From an uncultured Bacteroidota bacterium (GTDB lineage Bacteria; Bacteroidota; Bacteroidia; Flavobacteriales; Flavobacteriaceae): 33,039 bases of DNA. This document shows positions 24,837 through 33,039 of the stretch, one piece after another. The number at the start of each line of letters is the position of its first letter. Within the stretch, counting starts at the first letter, position 1. Made by a program: the position numbers and the translations under genes. The DNA lies in NCBI GenBank assembly GCA_903819815.1, contig CAIJFC010000191.1, positions 1 through 33,039 of the forward strand, written 5' to 3'. A model generated the notes under the pieces. The model did not search any database, had not been told where the DNA came from, and was given only the letters and a program-made list of their open reading frames with translations.

Positions 24837-26528
24837 ATGAGTGAAACAGCAGTAAAAACAGGACATCCAAAAGGACTTTGGGTATTATTTGGAACAGAAA
24901 TGTGGGAACGTTTCAATTTCTACGGAATGCGAGCCATCTTAACCTTGTTCTTAGTAAATTCATTGATGATGAAAGAAGAAGAAGCGTCATTAATTTATGG
25001 TGGATTTTTAGGGCTTTGTTATTTAACACCAATGTTAGGTGGATTTATTGCCGATCGATTCTTTGGAAATAGAAATTGTATTTTACTGGGAGGTTTGATG
25101 ATGGCGATTGGACAATTTTTATTGTTTACAAGCGCAAGTGTGTTTGGAACAAATTTATCTTTGGCTAATACGTTAATGTGGTCAGCATTAGGAATTATCA
25201 TTTTTGGAAATGGATTCTTTAAACCAAATATTTCTTCAATGGTAGGAAGTTTATATCCAAAACAAGAAAAAACAAAGCTAGATACTGCTTTTACTATTTT
25301 CTATATGGGGATTAACTTAGGAGCTTTCTTAGGGCAAACTATATGTCCTTATTTAGGTGATGAAGTAGTAAATGGAGTTCAAAATGTTCACGCTTTTAAA
25401 TGGGGTTTCTTAGCCGCTTCAATTGCAATGCTAATAGGTACTTTAGTATTTTATGTATTAAAAAATAAATATGTAGTTACTCCAGAAGGAAAACCTCTTG
25501 GTGGATTACCAAAATATAATGACACTGCAGATTATGAAGAAGGCGAGTCACAAAGCGCTGTTTTTTCAACTAAATCTTTGATAGGTGCTGTAGTTGCTTT
25601 TGTAATATTGTTTTTTGCTTTTAGATTTCTATTAGATGGAGATAATTTTATTAAAACCATAATCTATCCAATTATTTATGCAAGTGGATTGACATTAGCT
25701 GGATTGATTGTTTCTGATAGTTCGTTGACTAAAGTGGAGAGAGATAGAATTTTTGTAATTTATATAGTTGGATTTTTTATTATATTTTTCTGGGCCGCTT
25801 TCGAACAAGCAGGTTCTTCTTTAACCTTTATAGCAGCAAATCAAACCGATCGAACTTTTATGTTTGGATGGCAAATGCCAGCTTCTATGGTTCAAGTTTT
25901 TAACGGAATTTTCGTTTTTGGTTTTGCATTACCATTCAGTATTTTATGGGATAAATTAAGAGCTAACGGAAGAGAGCCATTGTCTACAGTGAAACAATCA
26001 ATCGGATTGGGATTAATTGCTTTGAGTTATTTTATTATCGCTTACAACGTAAAAGATCTAGGAAATAGCGGATTATTAGCTATCAAATGGTTAATTCTTT
26101 TATATTTAATTCAAACATTTGCTGAATTGTGTTTATCACCAATCGGATTGTCATTGGTAGGAAAATTATCACCTAAACGTTTCGCTTCATTATTATTTGG
26201 AGTTTTCTTTTTGTCAAATGCTGCAGGTTATGCTTTGTCTGGAACTTTAGGTTCAATTATGCCAGCAACAGGAGATAAATTTTTGAAAGCAGAAAAACTA
26301 GGAATCGATTTACAAGGTGTTTTAGATAAAACAATAACTCCAACAACGGAACAATTGTCAATATTAGAAGTAAATCAAATTAGTCCAACTAACCCCGTAT
26401 TTGCTGGTTTTGAAATTCATAATTTATTTGAATTCTTCATGGTATTCGTAGTTTTAACAGGAGTTGCTGCATTGATTTTATTTGCTTTAACACCAGTAAT
26501 TAAAAAGATGATGCACGGCATTAGATAA
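24837..26528 (+). CDS. POT/PTR-family peptide transporter 1
   Basis: A 563-residue membrane protein of the proton-dependent oligopeptide transporter family. The TM1 proton-coupling signature ExxERFxxYG is complete (Glu21-Met-Trp-Glu24-Arg25-Phe26, then FYG), and the second family block GNGFFKPNISSMVG is near residue 123. About 12-14 membrane segments are visible, with a hydrophilic loop around 210-235. It is the first of three tandem paralogs, 66 bases after the DPP IV gene. TATATTTA at 24774-24781 is a one-mismatch -7 box and may give it its own promoter. A terminator follows it. Confidence 0.95.
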   Translation: MSETAVKTGHPKGLWVLFGTEMWERFNFYGMRAILTLFLVNSLMMKEEEASLIYGGFLGLCYLTPMLGGFIADRFFGNRNCILLGGLMMAIGQFLLFTSASVFGTNLSLANTLMWSALGIIIFGNGFFKPNISSMVGSLYPKQEKTKLDTAFTIFYMGINLGAFLGQTICPYLGDEVVNGVQNVHAFKWGFLAASIAMLIGTLVFYVLKNKYVVTPEGKPLGGLPKYNDTADYEEGESQSAVFSTKSLIGAVVAFVILFFAFRFLLDGDNFIKTIIYPIIYASGLTLAGLIVSDSSLTKVERDRIFVIYIVGFFIIFFWAAFEQAGSSLTFIAANQTDRTFMFGWQMPASMVQVFNGIFVFGFALPFSILWDKLRANGREPLSTVKQSIGLGLIALSYFIIAYNVKDLGNSGLLAIKWLILLYLIQTFAELCLSPIGLSLVGKLSPKRFASLLFGVFFLSNAAGYALSGTLGSIMPATGDKFLKAEKLGIDLQGVLDKTITPTTEQLSILEVNQISPTNPVFAGFEIHNLFEFFMVFVVLTGVAALILFALTPVIKKMMHGIR

Positions 26529-26554
26529 TAATAAAAAATATTTTTATATCTTTC

Positions 26555-26589
26555 AAACCTACAAGAAACCCTTGTAGGTTTGTTTTTTT
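26555..26589 (+). terminator. Intrinsic terminator between POT genes 1 and 2
   Basis: AAACCTACAAG (26555-26565) pairs perfectly with CTTGTAGGTTT (26571-26581) over a five-base loop and is followed by G and seven T residues. It ends 12 bases before the second POT gene, so that gene must either be read through or have a start inside this gap. TATCTTTC at 26547-26554 is a one-mismatch -7 box. Confidence 0.9.
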
Positions 26590-26601
26590 AAATCAAAAAT
26601 T

Positions 26602-28260
26602 ATGTGGAAAAGTCATCCTAAAGCATTGCCTTACTTATTTTTATCTGAAATGTGGGAACGTTTTGGGTATTATTTAATGATCGGAATTTTTACTTTGTAT
26701 CTTAAAGATGTCGAAGCTGGTTTCGCTATGACAGAAAAAGAAGCTTCCGATTTGTACGGAACTTTTATTGCGTTGGTTTTTTTAACCCCTTTCATTGGCG
26801 GATTAATTGCCGACCGATATCTTGGTTATAAAAAATCAATCGTAATTGGTGGAATAATGATGGGTGCTGGTTATTTTATGATGGGAATTCATAGTTTGCC
26901 TATGTTATATCTTGCCATGACTTTAGTAATCGTTGGAAACGGTTTTTTTAAACCGAATATCTCTACTTTATTAGGTAATTTCTACAACGAAGACCAATAC
27001 AAAGAAAAGAAAGATGAAGGATACAACATTTTTTACATGGGAATAAATGTTGGTGCTTTCATTTGCAACTTTTTTGGTGCTGCTTTACAAATTTTACTCG
27101 GTTGGCAATATGCTTTCATGGCAGCAGGTCTAGGTATGTTTATTGGCGTTATTGTTTTTCTTTTAGGAACAAAACATTATGGCGATAAAACAGATAAAAA
27201 AGGAATTCAAGAAGGGGATATGCCATTTTCTAAAATTGTATTGTACATTTTAGTCCCATCAGTAGTTTTTGGAATTATTGGCTGGTTAATTAAAGGAGTT
27301 CAATCAGATATTAATTTGGATAGTGCAATTTTTGGTTCTGATAGTACGGATGCTTTTATTTTTGCGTGTCTTCCAATTGTTTACTTTTATGGAAGCCTCT
27401 ATTTTAAAGCAAAACAAGAAGAAAAAAGACCAATTGGAGCTTTGCTTTCTATTTTTGCTGTGGTAATTTTATTTTGGGCTGTTTTCAAATTAAATGGGTC
27501 GGCATTAAATACCTGGGCAGATAGATATACCGATAGACAAGTTACAGGAACTACAGAGAAAGTATTTTCTACTTTAGTTCAATCAAAAGAAATAACGTAT
27601 GAAAAAGCATCAACAGAATTATATGATGATAAGTTTCGACTTCAAAAAGAAAACGGAGAAGTAAAAAAAGTTGTTGATTATCCTGTTTATTTTAGAAATA
27701 CAAAAAACGAGACTTTACCTAAAGAAGGAAGTACGATAAGCGTCTGGGTTACTAGTTTAAGCCAATCAATAAATCCAGGCTGGGTTATTATTTTAACGCC
27801 GCTGGTAGTTGCTTTTTTCACCTTTTTAAGAAGTAGAAAAAGAGAACCCTCAACTCCAACTAAAATTGCATTTGGATTATTAATTTCAGCATTATCCGTA
27901 TTAGTAATGGTAGCGGCAGTTCATATTGGAACCAATGGAATGGAAAAAGTATCAGTATGGTGGTTGGTTGCTAATTATGGAATCATTACCATCGGGGAAT
28001 TATTCCTAAGTCCAATGGGATTATCGATTGTTTCAAAATTATCACCAAAAAATATCACTGCCTTAATGATGGGCGGATGGTTTTTATCCACCTCTATTGG
28101 AAATAAATTATCAGGTGTTTTAGCAAGTATGTGGGATCAATATGACGACAAAGCCAATTTCTTTTGGGTGAACTTCGGTTTATTAATGTTTGCAACCCTT
28201 TTAATGTTTGCCTTAGTGAAAAACTTAAATAAAGTGATGAAAGACCACGGAATCAATTAA
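26602..28260 (+). CDS. POT/PTR-family peptide transporter 2
   Basis: The 552-residue product is a second POT transporter. The TM1 signature is Glu16-Met-Trp-Glu19-Arg20-Phe21 followed by GYYLM, so the usual Gly after YY is replaced by Leu. The GNGFFKPNISTLLG block is present. A hydrophilic insert of about 70-80 residues (about 305-385, with TDRQVTGTTEKV and EKASTELYDD) between two late membrane segments is absent from copies 1 and 3. It probably faces the periplasm, and its role is unknown. The stop codon is 3 bases before the third POT gene. Confidence 0.94.
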   Translation: MWKSHPKALPYLFLSEMWERFGYYLMIGIFTLYLKDVEAGFAMTEKEASDLYGTFIALVFLTPFIGGLIADRYLGYKKSIVIGGIMMGAGYFMMGIHSLPMLYLAMTLVIVGNGFFKPNISTLLGNFYNEDQYKEKKDEGYNIFYMGINVGAFICNFFGAALQILLGWQYAFMAAGLGMFIGVIVFLLGTKHYGDKTDKKGIQEGDMPFSKIVLYILVPSVVFGIIGWLIKGVQSDINLDSAIFGSDSTDAFIFACLPIVYFYGSLYFKAKQEEKRPIGALLSIFAVVILFWAVFKLNGSALNTWADRYTDRQVTGTTEKVFSTLVQSKEITYEKASTELYDDKFRLQKENGEVKKVVDYPVYFRNTKNETLPKEGSTISVWVTSLSQSINPGWVIILTPLVVAFFTFLRSRKREPSTPTKIAFGLLISALSVLVMVAAVHIGTNGMEKVSVWWLVANYGIITIGELFLSPMGLSIVSKLSPKNITALMMGGWFLSTSIGNKLSGVLASMWDQYDDKANFFWVNFGLLMFATLLMFALVKNLNKVMKDHGIN

Positions 28261-28263
28261 ACT

Positions 28264-29748
28264 ATGGAAAAAGAACTTACATTAGAACAAATTCAAAACT
28301 TTAAAGGAAAATATCCAAAACAACTTTGGTATTTATTTACTGTAGAAATGTGGGAACGCTTCTGCTTTTATGGAATGCGTGGTGTATTAACCTTTTTTAT
28401 GGTTGATCAGTTATTATTAAAAGATGATGCCGCTAATTTGCAATATGGAGCAATTCAGGCATTTGTTTATGCGTTTACTTTTATTGGAGGAATCTTTGCG
28501 GATAAAGTTTTAGGCTTCAAAAAATCTTTATTTTTCGGTGGAATTGTAATGATTCTTGGAAATTTACTAATCGCATTTGCTCCTCAACAAATGTTCTATT
28601 ATGGAATAGCATTTTCAATTATTGGAACAGGATTTTTTAAACCAAACATATCTTCAATGGTTGGTGAATTATACCATGAAAAAGATCCGAGAAGAGATGC
28701 AGGTTACGGAATGTTTTATGCTGGTATAAATATTGGAGGACTGTTTGGAGGAGCTCTTTGTATTTATTTAGGAAAATTTCACTCTTGGACATTGTGTTTT
28801 TTGGCAGCTGCAATTGTAATGATTGCGGGATTAGTAACTTTTTTATTTACAAAAAAGCATCTTGGACCAATTGGAGATTCTCCACTTTTGGCCTTGCCAG
28901 AATCTAAAAGAAAAGTTAGAGAAATAGCAGTTTATGCTGGTTCGCTTTTAAGTATTCCATTTATTTATACAATGGTAATTAATACAGATTATACAGATTA
29001 CTTCATGTATACAATCGGAATAATTGCTATTGGATATTTTATTTTTGAATTATTAAAATTGGGAGAAGTAAGTTTGCAAAAAAAACTAATAGCTGCTTTT
29101 TCTTTTATCTTTTTCTACTTTTTATTTAATGCAATTTATGAACAAAGTGGAGGTTCATTATCACTTTTTGCCAAAGATAATTTAAATAATAATTTACTTG
29201 GATTCACAATTGATCCAAATATAGTAAACAATAGCTCCAATACTTTTTTTGTAATTATTTTAAGTCCTTTAATCGGATTATTATGGTTGTGGTTGGCAAA
29301 AAAGAAAATAGAACCTAATACATTAATTAAATTTGGAATAGGGTTTTTATTTCTTTCAGCTTCTTTCTTTTTATTTTATTACACTAAATTTTTTGCAAAT
29401 TTTGAAGGATTGACATCATTAAATCTTTTTACATTTGCCTATTTTGTGACTACAATTGGAGAACTTTGTCTAGGTCCAATCGGAATGTCTATAATAACAA
29501 AATTATCACCAAAAAGATTGTTTGGAATGATGATGGGATTATGGTTTTTAGCAAGTGCTTTTGGTCAATTAGCTGCAGGAAAATTAGGCGCAGCAATTTC
29601 ACAATCAAATGGTGGAACGACTTTGTTATCTAAATTGCAATCTTATACAGATGGATATTATACATTGGCTATTTACGCTCTAATTGCGGGTGTGATTTTA
29701 ATAGTAATTTCACCTTTTATTAAAAAATTAATGCAAGAAGTCAAATAA
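28264..29748 (+). CDS. POT/PTR-family peptide transporter 3
   Basis: The 494-residue product is the shortest of the three POT paralogs. The TM1 signature is complete (Glu28-Met-Trp-Glu31-Arg32-Phe33, then FYG), and GTGFFKPNISSMVG follows near residue 122. It lacks the large insert of copy 2. It follows copy 2 by 3 bases, so the two are co-translated. The three copies are diverged enough to suggest different substrate preferences rather than recent duplication. Confidence 0.94.
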   Translation: MEKELTLEQIQNFKGKYPKQLWYLFTVEMWERFCFYGMRGVLTFFMVDQLLLKDDAANLQYGAIQAFVYAFTFIGGIFADKVLGFKKSLFFGGIVMILGNLLIAFAPQQMFYYGIAFSIIGTGFFKPNISSMVGELYHEKDPRRDAGYGMFYAGINIGGLFGGALCIYLGKFHSWTLCFLAAAIVMIAGLVTFLFTKKHLGPIGDSPLLALPESKRKVREIAVYAGSLLSIPFIYTMVINTDYTDYFMYTIGIIAIGYFIFELLKLGEVSLQKKLIAAFSFIFFYFLFNAIYEQSGGSLSLFAKDNLNNNLLGFTIDPNIVNNSSNTFFVIILSPLIGLLWLWLAKKKIEPNTLIKFGIGFLFLSASFFLFYYTKFFANFEGLTSLNLFTFAYFVTTIGELCLGPIGMSIITKLSPKRLFGMMMGLWFLASAFGQLAAGKLGAAISQSNGGTTLLSKLQSYTDGYYTLAIYALIAGVILIVISPFIKKLMQEVK

Positions 29749-29750
29749 AT

Positions 29751-29766
29751 TTCCGATATTTCGGAA
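29751..29766. repeat. Short inverted repeat downstream of POT 3
   Basis: TTCCGA and TCGGAA form a perfect six-base inverted repeat around a TATT loop, 3 bases after the POT 3 stop. No T run follows, so it is a poor intrinsic terminator; it could be a protein-binding palindrome or chance. Confidence 0.35.
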
Positions 29767-29799
29767 CTATTTAAAGATATTAATTTAATATTCATTGAA

Positions 29800-30261
29800 A
29801 TGAAAAAAATACTTTTAACACTATTGTTTATTCTGGGTTCTTATGCCGTTGAAGCACAAGAATTAGTGTGGAATAATAATCTTAAAAATTCTATTGAAAT
29901 TTCTAATAAAACTAAAAAGCCACTTTTGCTTTTCTTTACAGGAAGTGATTGGTGCGGATGGTGCATTCGACTTCAAACAGAAGTATTTAAAACCCCTGAA
30001 TTCAAAAAATGGGCCAATGATAATGTGGTTCTAGTGGAATTGGATTTTCCAAGAAGAACCGTTTTAGCACCTGAAATTACAGAACAAAACAATCAATTGC
30101 AACAGTTTTTTGCCGTTCAAGGATACCCGACAGTTTGGTTTGTTAATGCAACACTAAATGACGGAAAAATCAATATGGACAAATTAGGCAACACAGGATA
30201 TTTGGCTGGCGGACCGAAAGTTTGGCTAGAAACTGCCAATGGAATTTTGAAAAAGAAATAA
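29800..30261 (+). CDS. Secreted thioredoxin-like protein
   Basis: The 153-residue protein has a signal peptide (cleavage after VEA, residue 19) and a thioredoxin fold. The redox motif is WCGWC (Cys52 and Cys55), and the cis-Pro loop is GYPTVWF (Pro110). The CGWC centre after FTGSD resembles DUF255/thioredoxin_7-like proteins of Bacteroidota. It probably reduces or isomerises disulfides in the periplasm; the partner is unknown. It lies 51 bases after the POT genes and may be read with them. Its stop is only 2 bases from the convergent comEC stop. Confidence 0.93.
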   Translation: MKKILLTLLFILGSYAVEAQELVWNNNLKNSIEISNKTKKPLLLFFTGSDWCGWCIRLQTEVFKTPEFKKWANDNVVLVELDFPRRTVLAPEITEQNNQLQQFFAVQGYPTVWFVNATLNDGKINMDKLGNTGYLAGGPKVWLETANGILKKK

Positions 30262-30263
30262 AA

Positions 30264-32300
30264 TTAGTTAACCCTATAAAATCCCTTTTCTGCAGTAGCG
30301 TGAAAAGGGATTTTCTTTTTGGCACAAATTCCTTTCCAAAGTTGGATAGTGGTTTTAATATTGGAGGCATCTGCAACAATTAATTTCGGACGATTTATTT
30401 CAATTAATCGCTCTAAATTTATTTTTGGTGACTGCCTTAAAATAATAATGTCTGGATTTATTTCTTTTGAATAAATACCTAAACTATCAATCACCAATAT
30501 CTTTTTATCTTTGAAATAATACAAATTTTGAATTTTATTTATGCTATTTACTTTGCTGTTGTTGGCAATTAAGTACGATTTTAAAGAGGTATTGAAAGCT
30601 ATTTTATTAGTAATACTATCATTGCCATAAACCGCCACCTCATTTCCATTTCTCTCCGTAATGAGTGTATTTTTCCAGCTATTAAAAACAATCCATTCGT
30701 GTTGATTTTCAATTTCCAAGTGGGTTATGAATTGCGTCGATTGTAATAGCAACAAACTAAATAATGCAACTACAATTTTAGGATAAGTTGGTTTTTTAAA
30801 CAAAATAATAAGCGTTATTATTAGCAGGTACAAACAAAATAAGGTTTGCCAATTAATAGGAATATCCTTAATAATAAATTGCTCAAATGATGCCACCCAA
30901 TTGATAATTTTGTTCAAATAATAGATGCAAAATTCTAGTGATTTCATGGTTATAATCGGAACAAAATCAAAAGCTGCCAATACCATTACGAGAACTCCCA
31001 AGCCCATAATTACAATTAAAAATGGAATTATAATTAAATTAGTAATAAAAAACAAACCAGGGAATTGATGAAAGTAGAAAATACTCAGCGGAAAAGCACC
31101 GATTTGAGCTGCAAAAGACACCGTTAAAATGTCCCAAAAGTAATTGACAATTTTGTTTTTGGGTGTCCATATATTAGACAATAAAGGTTGTAGCCACAAA
31201 ATAAAAAATAGTGATAAGTAACTCAATTGAAATCCAACATCAAATAAAAAGTAAGGTTGAAAAAATAAAATTAGAAACATCGAAACTAATAAAGTATGGA
31301 AAATATTGGTACTTCTTTTTAAATACATTCCCACGGCTACAAACGAAAACATGGTTACAGAACGAATAACCGACGGTGAAAGTCCCGCCAAAATTGCAAA
31401 GCCCCAAAGACAAATTATAATTATGATTAATCGAATGGTGTTTCCTAGTTTGTTTTTTGGGATTGGTTTTAACAAAAATGTCAGAAATAGCAATATAAAT
31501 CCTACGTGCAGACCTGAAACTGACAGAATGTGAATTGCTCCAGCATATTGATAATCGTTTAGTATTTCTTTTGAAATATCTTGTTGTTGCCCTAATATAA
31601 GCGCGCTAACCACTTGTAATTCGTCTTTGGAAAAATTATTTTTTTCTAAGTTGGTTATTATTTTATTTCTAAGATGATCTGAATAATACCAGATATTTTT
31701 GTCAATTTTATCGTTAATTTTAATCGAATTGGTTTTGGCATAAATTTGAGCAAAAATAGATTTATTGTTCAAGTATTTACCATAATCAAATTGGTTTGGG
31801 TTTAGTGGGTTTTTATTTATTACAAGTTTGCCACTAATTTGAATTCGGCTCCCAATTTGAATTCTTGAATTTTCTTGGGTTTTTGGAATTTGTACTAGAA
31901 TTTTTCCAGAACAGTTTTTATTGTCAATTCTATTTACCAATCCGATAAATTTATCAGTTACAGAATTACTTTTTAATTTTTCCCTTACTACAACTTCTAT
32001 ACAGTGATTTTCATTTTCATTTAATATTAAATTTACATAATTACCATCATTATAGCGTTCATTATGAATTACTTGAGTTAAACATCCAATTAGAAAAAAC
32101 AAAATATAGGTGGCTATTCCAAAATAAATTTTTTGGATAAAATCTCGTTTTGATAAATATAAAGTCAAAATAAATGGAACGAGAAATATTCCTGTAATTA
32201 TGAAAGTAGTGGTTGGTTTTGGATTGAAATTGTAGGAAAATACAATTCCAAATATAAACCAGATGGTAATTTTCATTAAAGGAAATTGAAGTATTTTCAT
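30264..32300 (-). CDS. comEC: ComEC/Rec2-family DNA uptake channel
   Basis: The 678-residue inner-membrane protein resembles ComEC, the channel that passes single-stranded DNA into the cytoplasm during transformation. The N-terminal helices and a DUF4131-like OB domain (about 1-190, with IQIGSRIQISGKL) are followed by the competence domain, identified by AGAIHILSVSGLHVGFI (about 247-265) and many membrane segments. The last 150 residues form a soluble domain in the position of the metallo-beta-lactamase domain of other ComEC proteins, but no HxHxDH motif is visible, so a nuclease centre is not supported. It starts 28 bases after the NlpC/P60 gene. Confidence 0.92.
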   Translation of the reverse strand: MKILQFPLMKITIWFIFGIVFSYNFNPKPTTTFIITGIFLVPFILTLYLSKRDFIQKIYFGIATYILFFLIGCLTQVIHNERYNDGNYVNLILNENENHCIEVVVREKLKSNSVTDKFIGLVNRIDNKNCSGKILVQIPKTQENSRIQIGSRIQISGKLVINKNPLNPNQFDYGKYLNNKSIFAQIYAKTNSIKINDKIDKNIWYYSDHLRNKIITNLEKNNFSKDELQVVSALILGQQQDISKEILNDYQYAGAIHILSVSGLHVGFILLFLTFLLKPIPKNKLGNTIRLIIIIICLWGFAILAGLSPSVIRSVTMFSFVAVGMYLKRSTNIFHTLLVSMFLILFFQPYFLFDVGFQLSYLSLFFILWLQPLLSNIWTPKNKIVNYFWDILTVSFAAQIGAFPLSIFYFHQFPGLFFITNLIIIPFLIVIMGLGVLVMVLAAFDFVPIITMKSLEFCIYYLNKIINWVASFEQFIIKDIPINWQTLFCLYLLIITLIILFKKPTYPKIVVALFSLLLLQSTQFITHLEIENQHEWIVFNSWKNTLITERNGNEVAVYGNDSITNKIAFNTSLKSYLIANNSKVNSINKIQNLYYFKDKKILVIDSLGIYSKEINPDIIILRQSPKINLERLIEINRPKLIVADASNIKTTIQLWKGICAKKKIPFHATAEKGFYRVN
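30278..30320 (+). terminator. Intrinsic terminator inside the comEC 3' end
   Basis: AAAATCCCTTTTC (30278-30290) pairs perfectly with GAAAAGGGATTTT (30302-30314) across an 11-base loop and is followed by CTTTTT. It serves the + strand thioredoxin gene but lies wholly within the antisense comEC coding region, whose last codons (CAKKKIPF onward) it therefore encodes. Confidence 0.85.
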
Positions 32301-32328
32301 TCTCCTAATGTAGTCTTTTTATTAGACT

Positions 32329-32997
32329 TTAAAAGGAAGTATAAACTCGGTTTACTTGAGCGAAAGTTCTTTTGTAATATGCATCTTTGGTGGAAGATAT
32401 TTTTACCCCATTTGAAGAAGAAGAATGAATAAATTTAATTTCATTTTCCAATACTTCCACAACCATTCCAACATGATTTATTATTTTCCGGCCATTGGTT
32501 TTGAAAAATATTAAATCCCCTTTTCTGATTTCATCGGGTTTCAAAACAGTACCTAAATTTGACATTTCATTGGATGATCTAGGTAGTAATATATTAAATT
32601 TACTAAAAGTATAAAACATTAATCCAGAACAATCAAAACCATTTGGAGTGGTCCCGCCCGTTCTATAATTTACACCTAAATTTGCTGTAGCGGTATTAAT
32701 TAATTGCTCAGCTAAATAACTTGAATCATTATTGTTAACAATATAATCTTCTGAGTTTTCATTAGTACTTAACCTGCTTTTTATGTCAACTTTTTGACTT
32801 GTTTCTGAAGTTGCTGTTTCAATTTTATTTTCAAGAACTTTCTTCTTTTTCTTCTCAGGTTTTATAACTACTGAGTTTTCAGGTTTTTTGTATAAACCCT
32901 GTTTTTCAGCCTCAGATTTAGAGGTAACTATCACTGAAGTTGTTTTACAACTAGTAAATACGATGAACAATAATAAAATAAGGATGACTTTTTTCAA
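32329..32997 (-). CDS. NlpC/P60-family lipoprotein peptidase
   Basis: No ATG is available in frame, and TTG codons at 33015 and 32997 are the candidate starts. I choose 32997 because it gives a compact lipoprotein signal (MKKVILILLL read from TTG, lipobox FTSC, Cys17) and because a perfect -7 promoter box overlaps the 33015 TTG. The product is 222 residues. A Lys/Ser/Glu-rich linker (about 18-95) precedes an NlpC/P60 domain with Cys123 in FDCSG, His175 in NHVGMV and His191 in FIHSSS, the Cys-His-His triad. Such enzymes cut peptidoglycan stem peptides. It probably shares a transcript with comEC, 28 bases downstream. Confidence 0.9.
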   Translation of the reverse strand: MKKVILILLLFIVFTSCKTTSVIVTSKSEAEKQGLYKKPENSVVIKPEKKKKKVLENKIETATSETSQKVDIKSRLSTNENSEDYIVNNNDSSYLAEQLINTATANLGVNYRTGGTTPNGFDCSGLMFYTFSKFNILLPRSSNEMSNLGTVLKPDEIRKGDLIFFKTNGRKIINHVGMVVEVLENEIKFIHSSSSNGVKISSTKDAYYKRTFAQVNRVYTSF

Positions 32998-33012
32998 GGC
33001 TATTATTTTATG

Positions 33013-33020
33013 CAAATTTA
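33013..33020 (-). promoter_or_regulatory. -7 element upstream of the NlpC/P60 gene
   Basis: On the - strand TAAATTTG (33020-33013) matches TAnnTTTG exactly. With a 19-base spacer the -33 TTG would begin at the first base beyond the window end, so it cannot be seen. A start about 6 bases downstream would leave a leader of about 10 bases before the TTG at 32997. Confidence 0.55.
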
Positions 33021-33039
33021 TGCAATTATTTTTAATCGG

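Overview
The window looks like a piece of a Flavobacterium-like (Bacteroidota, Flavobacteriaceae) chromosome. The DNA is strongly AT-rich. The clearest promoter has the Bacteroidota form TTG-N19-TAnnTTTG rather than the E. coli form. The gene families also fit: LPP20-like lipoproteins, WG-repeat proteins, a GYDIA-type GHMP kinase with a class II HMG-CoA reductase, a DPP IV next to three POT transporters, and a ComEC without a recognisable metallo-beta-lactamase centre. I see no phage, transposase, CRISPR array or plasmid functions.

Region 1 (48-9135, + strand) is six tightly packed genes that all encode exported proteins. They are a small LPP20-like lipoprotein, a large LPP20/TPR-like/beta-rich lipoprotein, a WG-repeat lipoprotein, a 1030-residue secreted protein with helical repeats, WG repeats and TPRs, an unrecognised secreted protein with a Cys cluster, and a small secreted protein carrying lysozyme/transglycosylase-like motifs. 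None of the six can be given an established gene name. This is the best candidate here for an undescribed system, probably an envelope or cell-wall assembly.

Region 2 (9183-13400, - strand) is a three-gene O-acylation operon in transcription order MBOAT acyltransferase, DHHW/AlgX-like protein, SGNH hydrolase with a C-terminal LysM. The LysM points to peptidoglycan or a peptidoglycan-associated glycan as the acceptor. A tRNA-Phe gene with a textbook promoter and an intrinsic terminator follows on the - strand.

Region 3 (13834-20134, + strand) is an envelope-biogenesis run: type III pantothenate kinase (coaX), an outer-membrane beta-barrel protein, LptC, a small two-helix membrane protein, a CNNM/CBS/CorC protein and a PpiD/SurA-like periplasmic prolyl isomerase. 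It ends in a strong bidirectional terminator. Region 4 (20202-22454, - strand) holds HMG-CoA reductase followed by the GYDIA GHMP kinase (mevalonate pathway). A 26-base REP-like sequence lies between the two genes.

Region 5 (22599-30261, + strand) is a peptide-utilisation block: DPP IV cuts dipeptides from peptides in the periplasm and three paralogous POT transporters probably import them. A secreted thioredoxin-like protein ends the block. Region 6 (30264-33015, - strand) is an NlpC/P60 lipoprotein followed by ComEC. ComEC converges on the thioredoxin gene with only 2 bases between stop codons, so the terminator hairpin of the + strand gene lies inside the ComEC reading frame.
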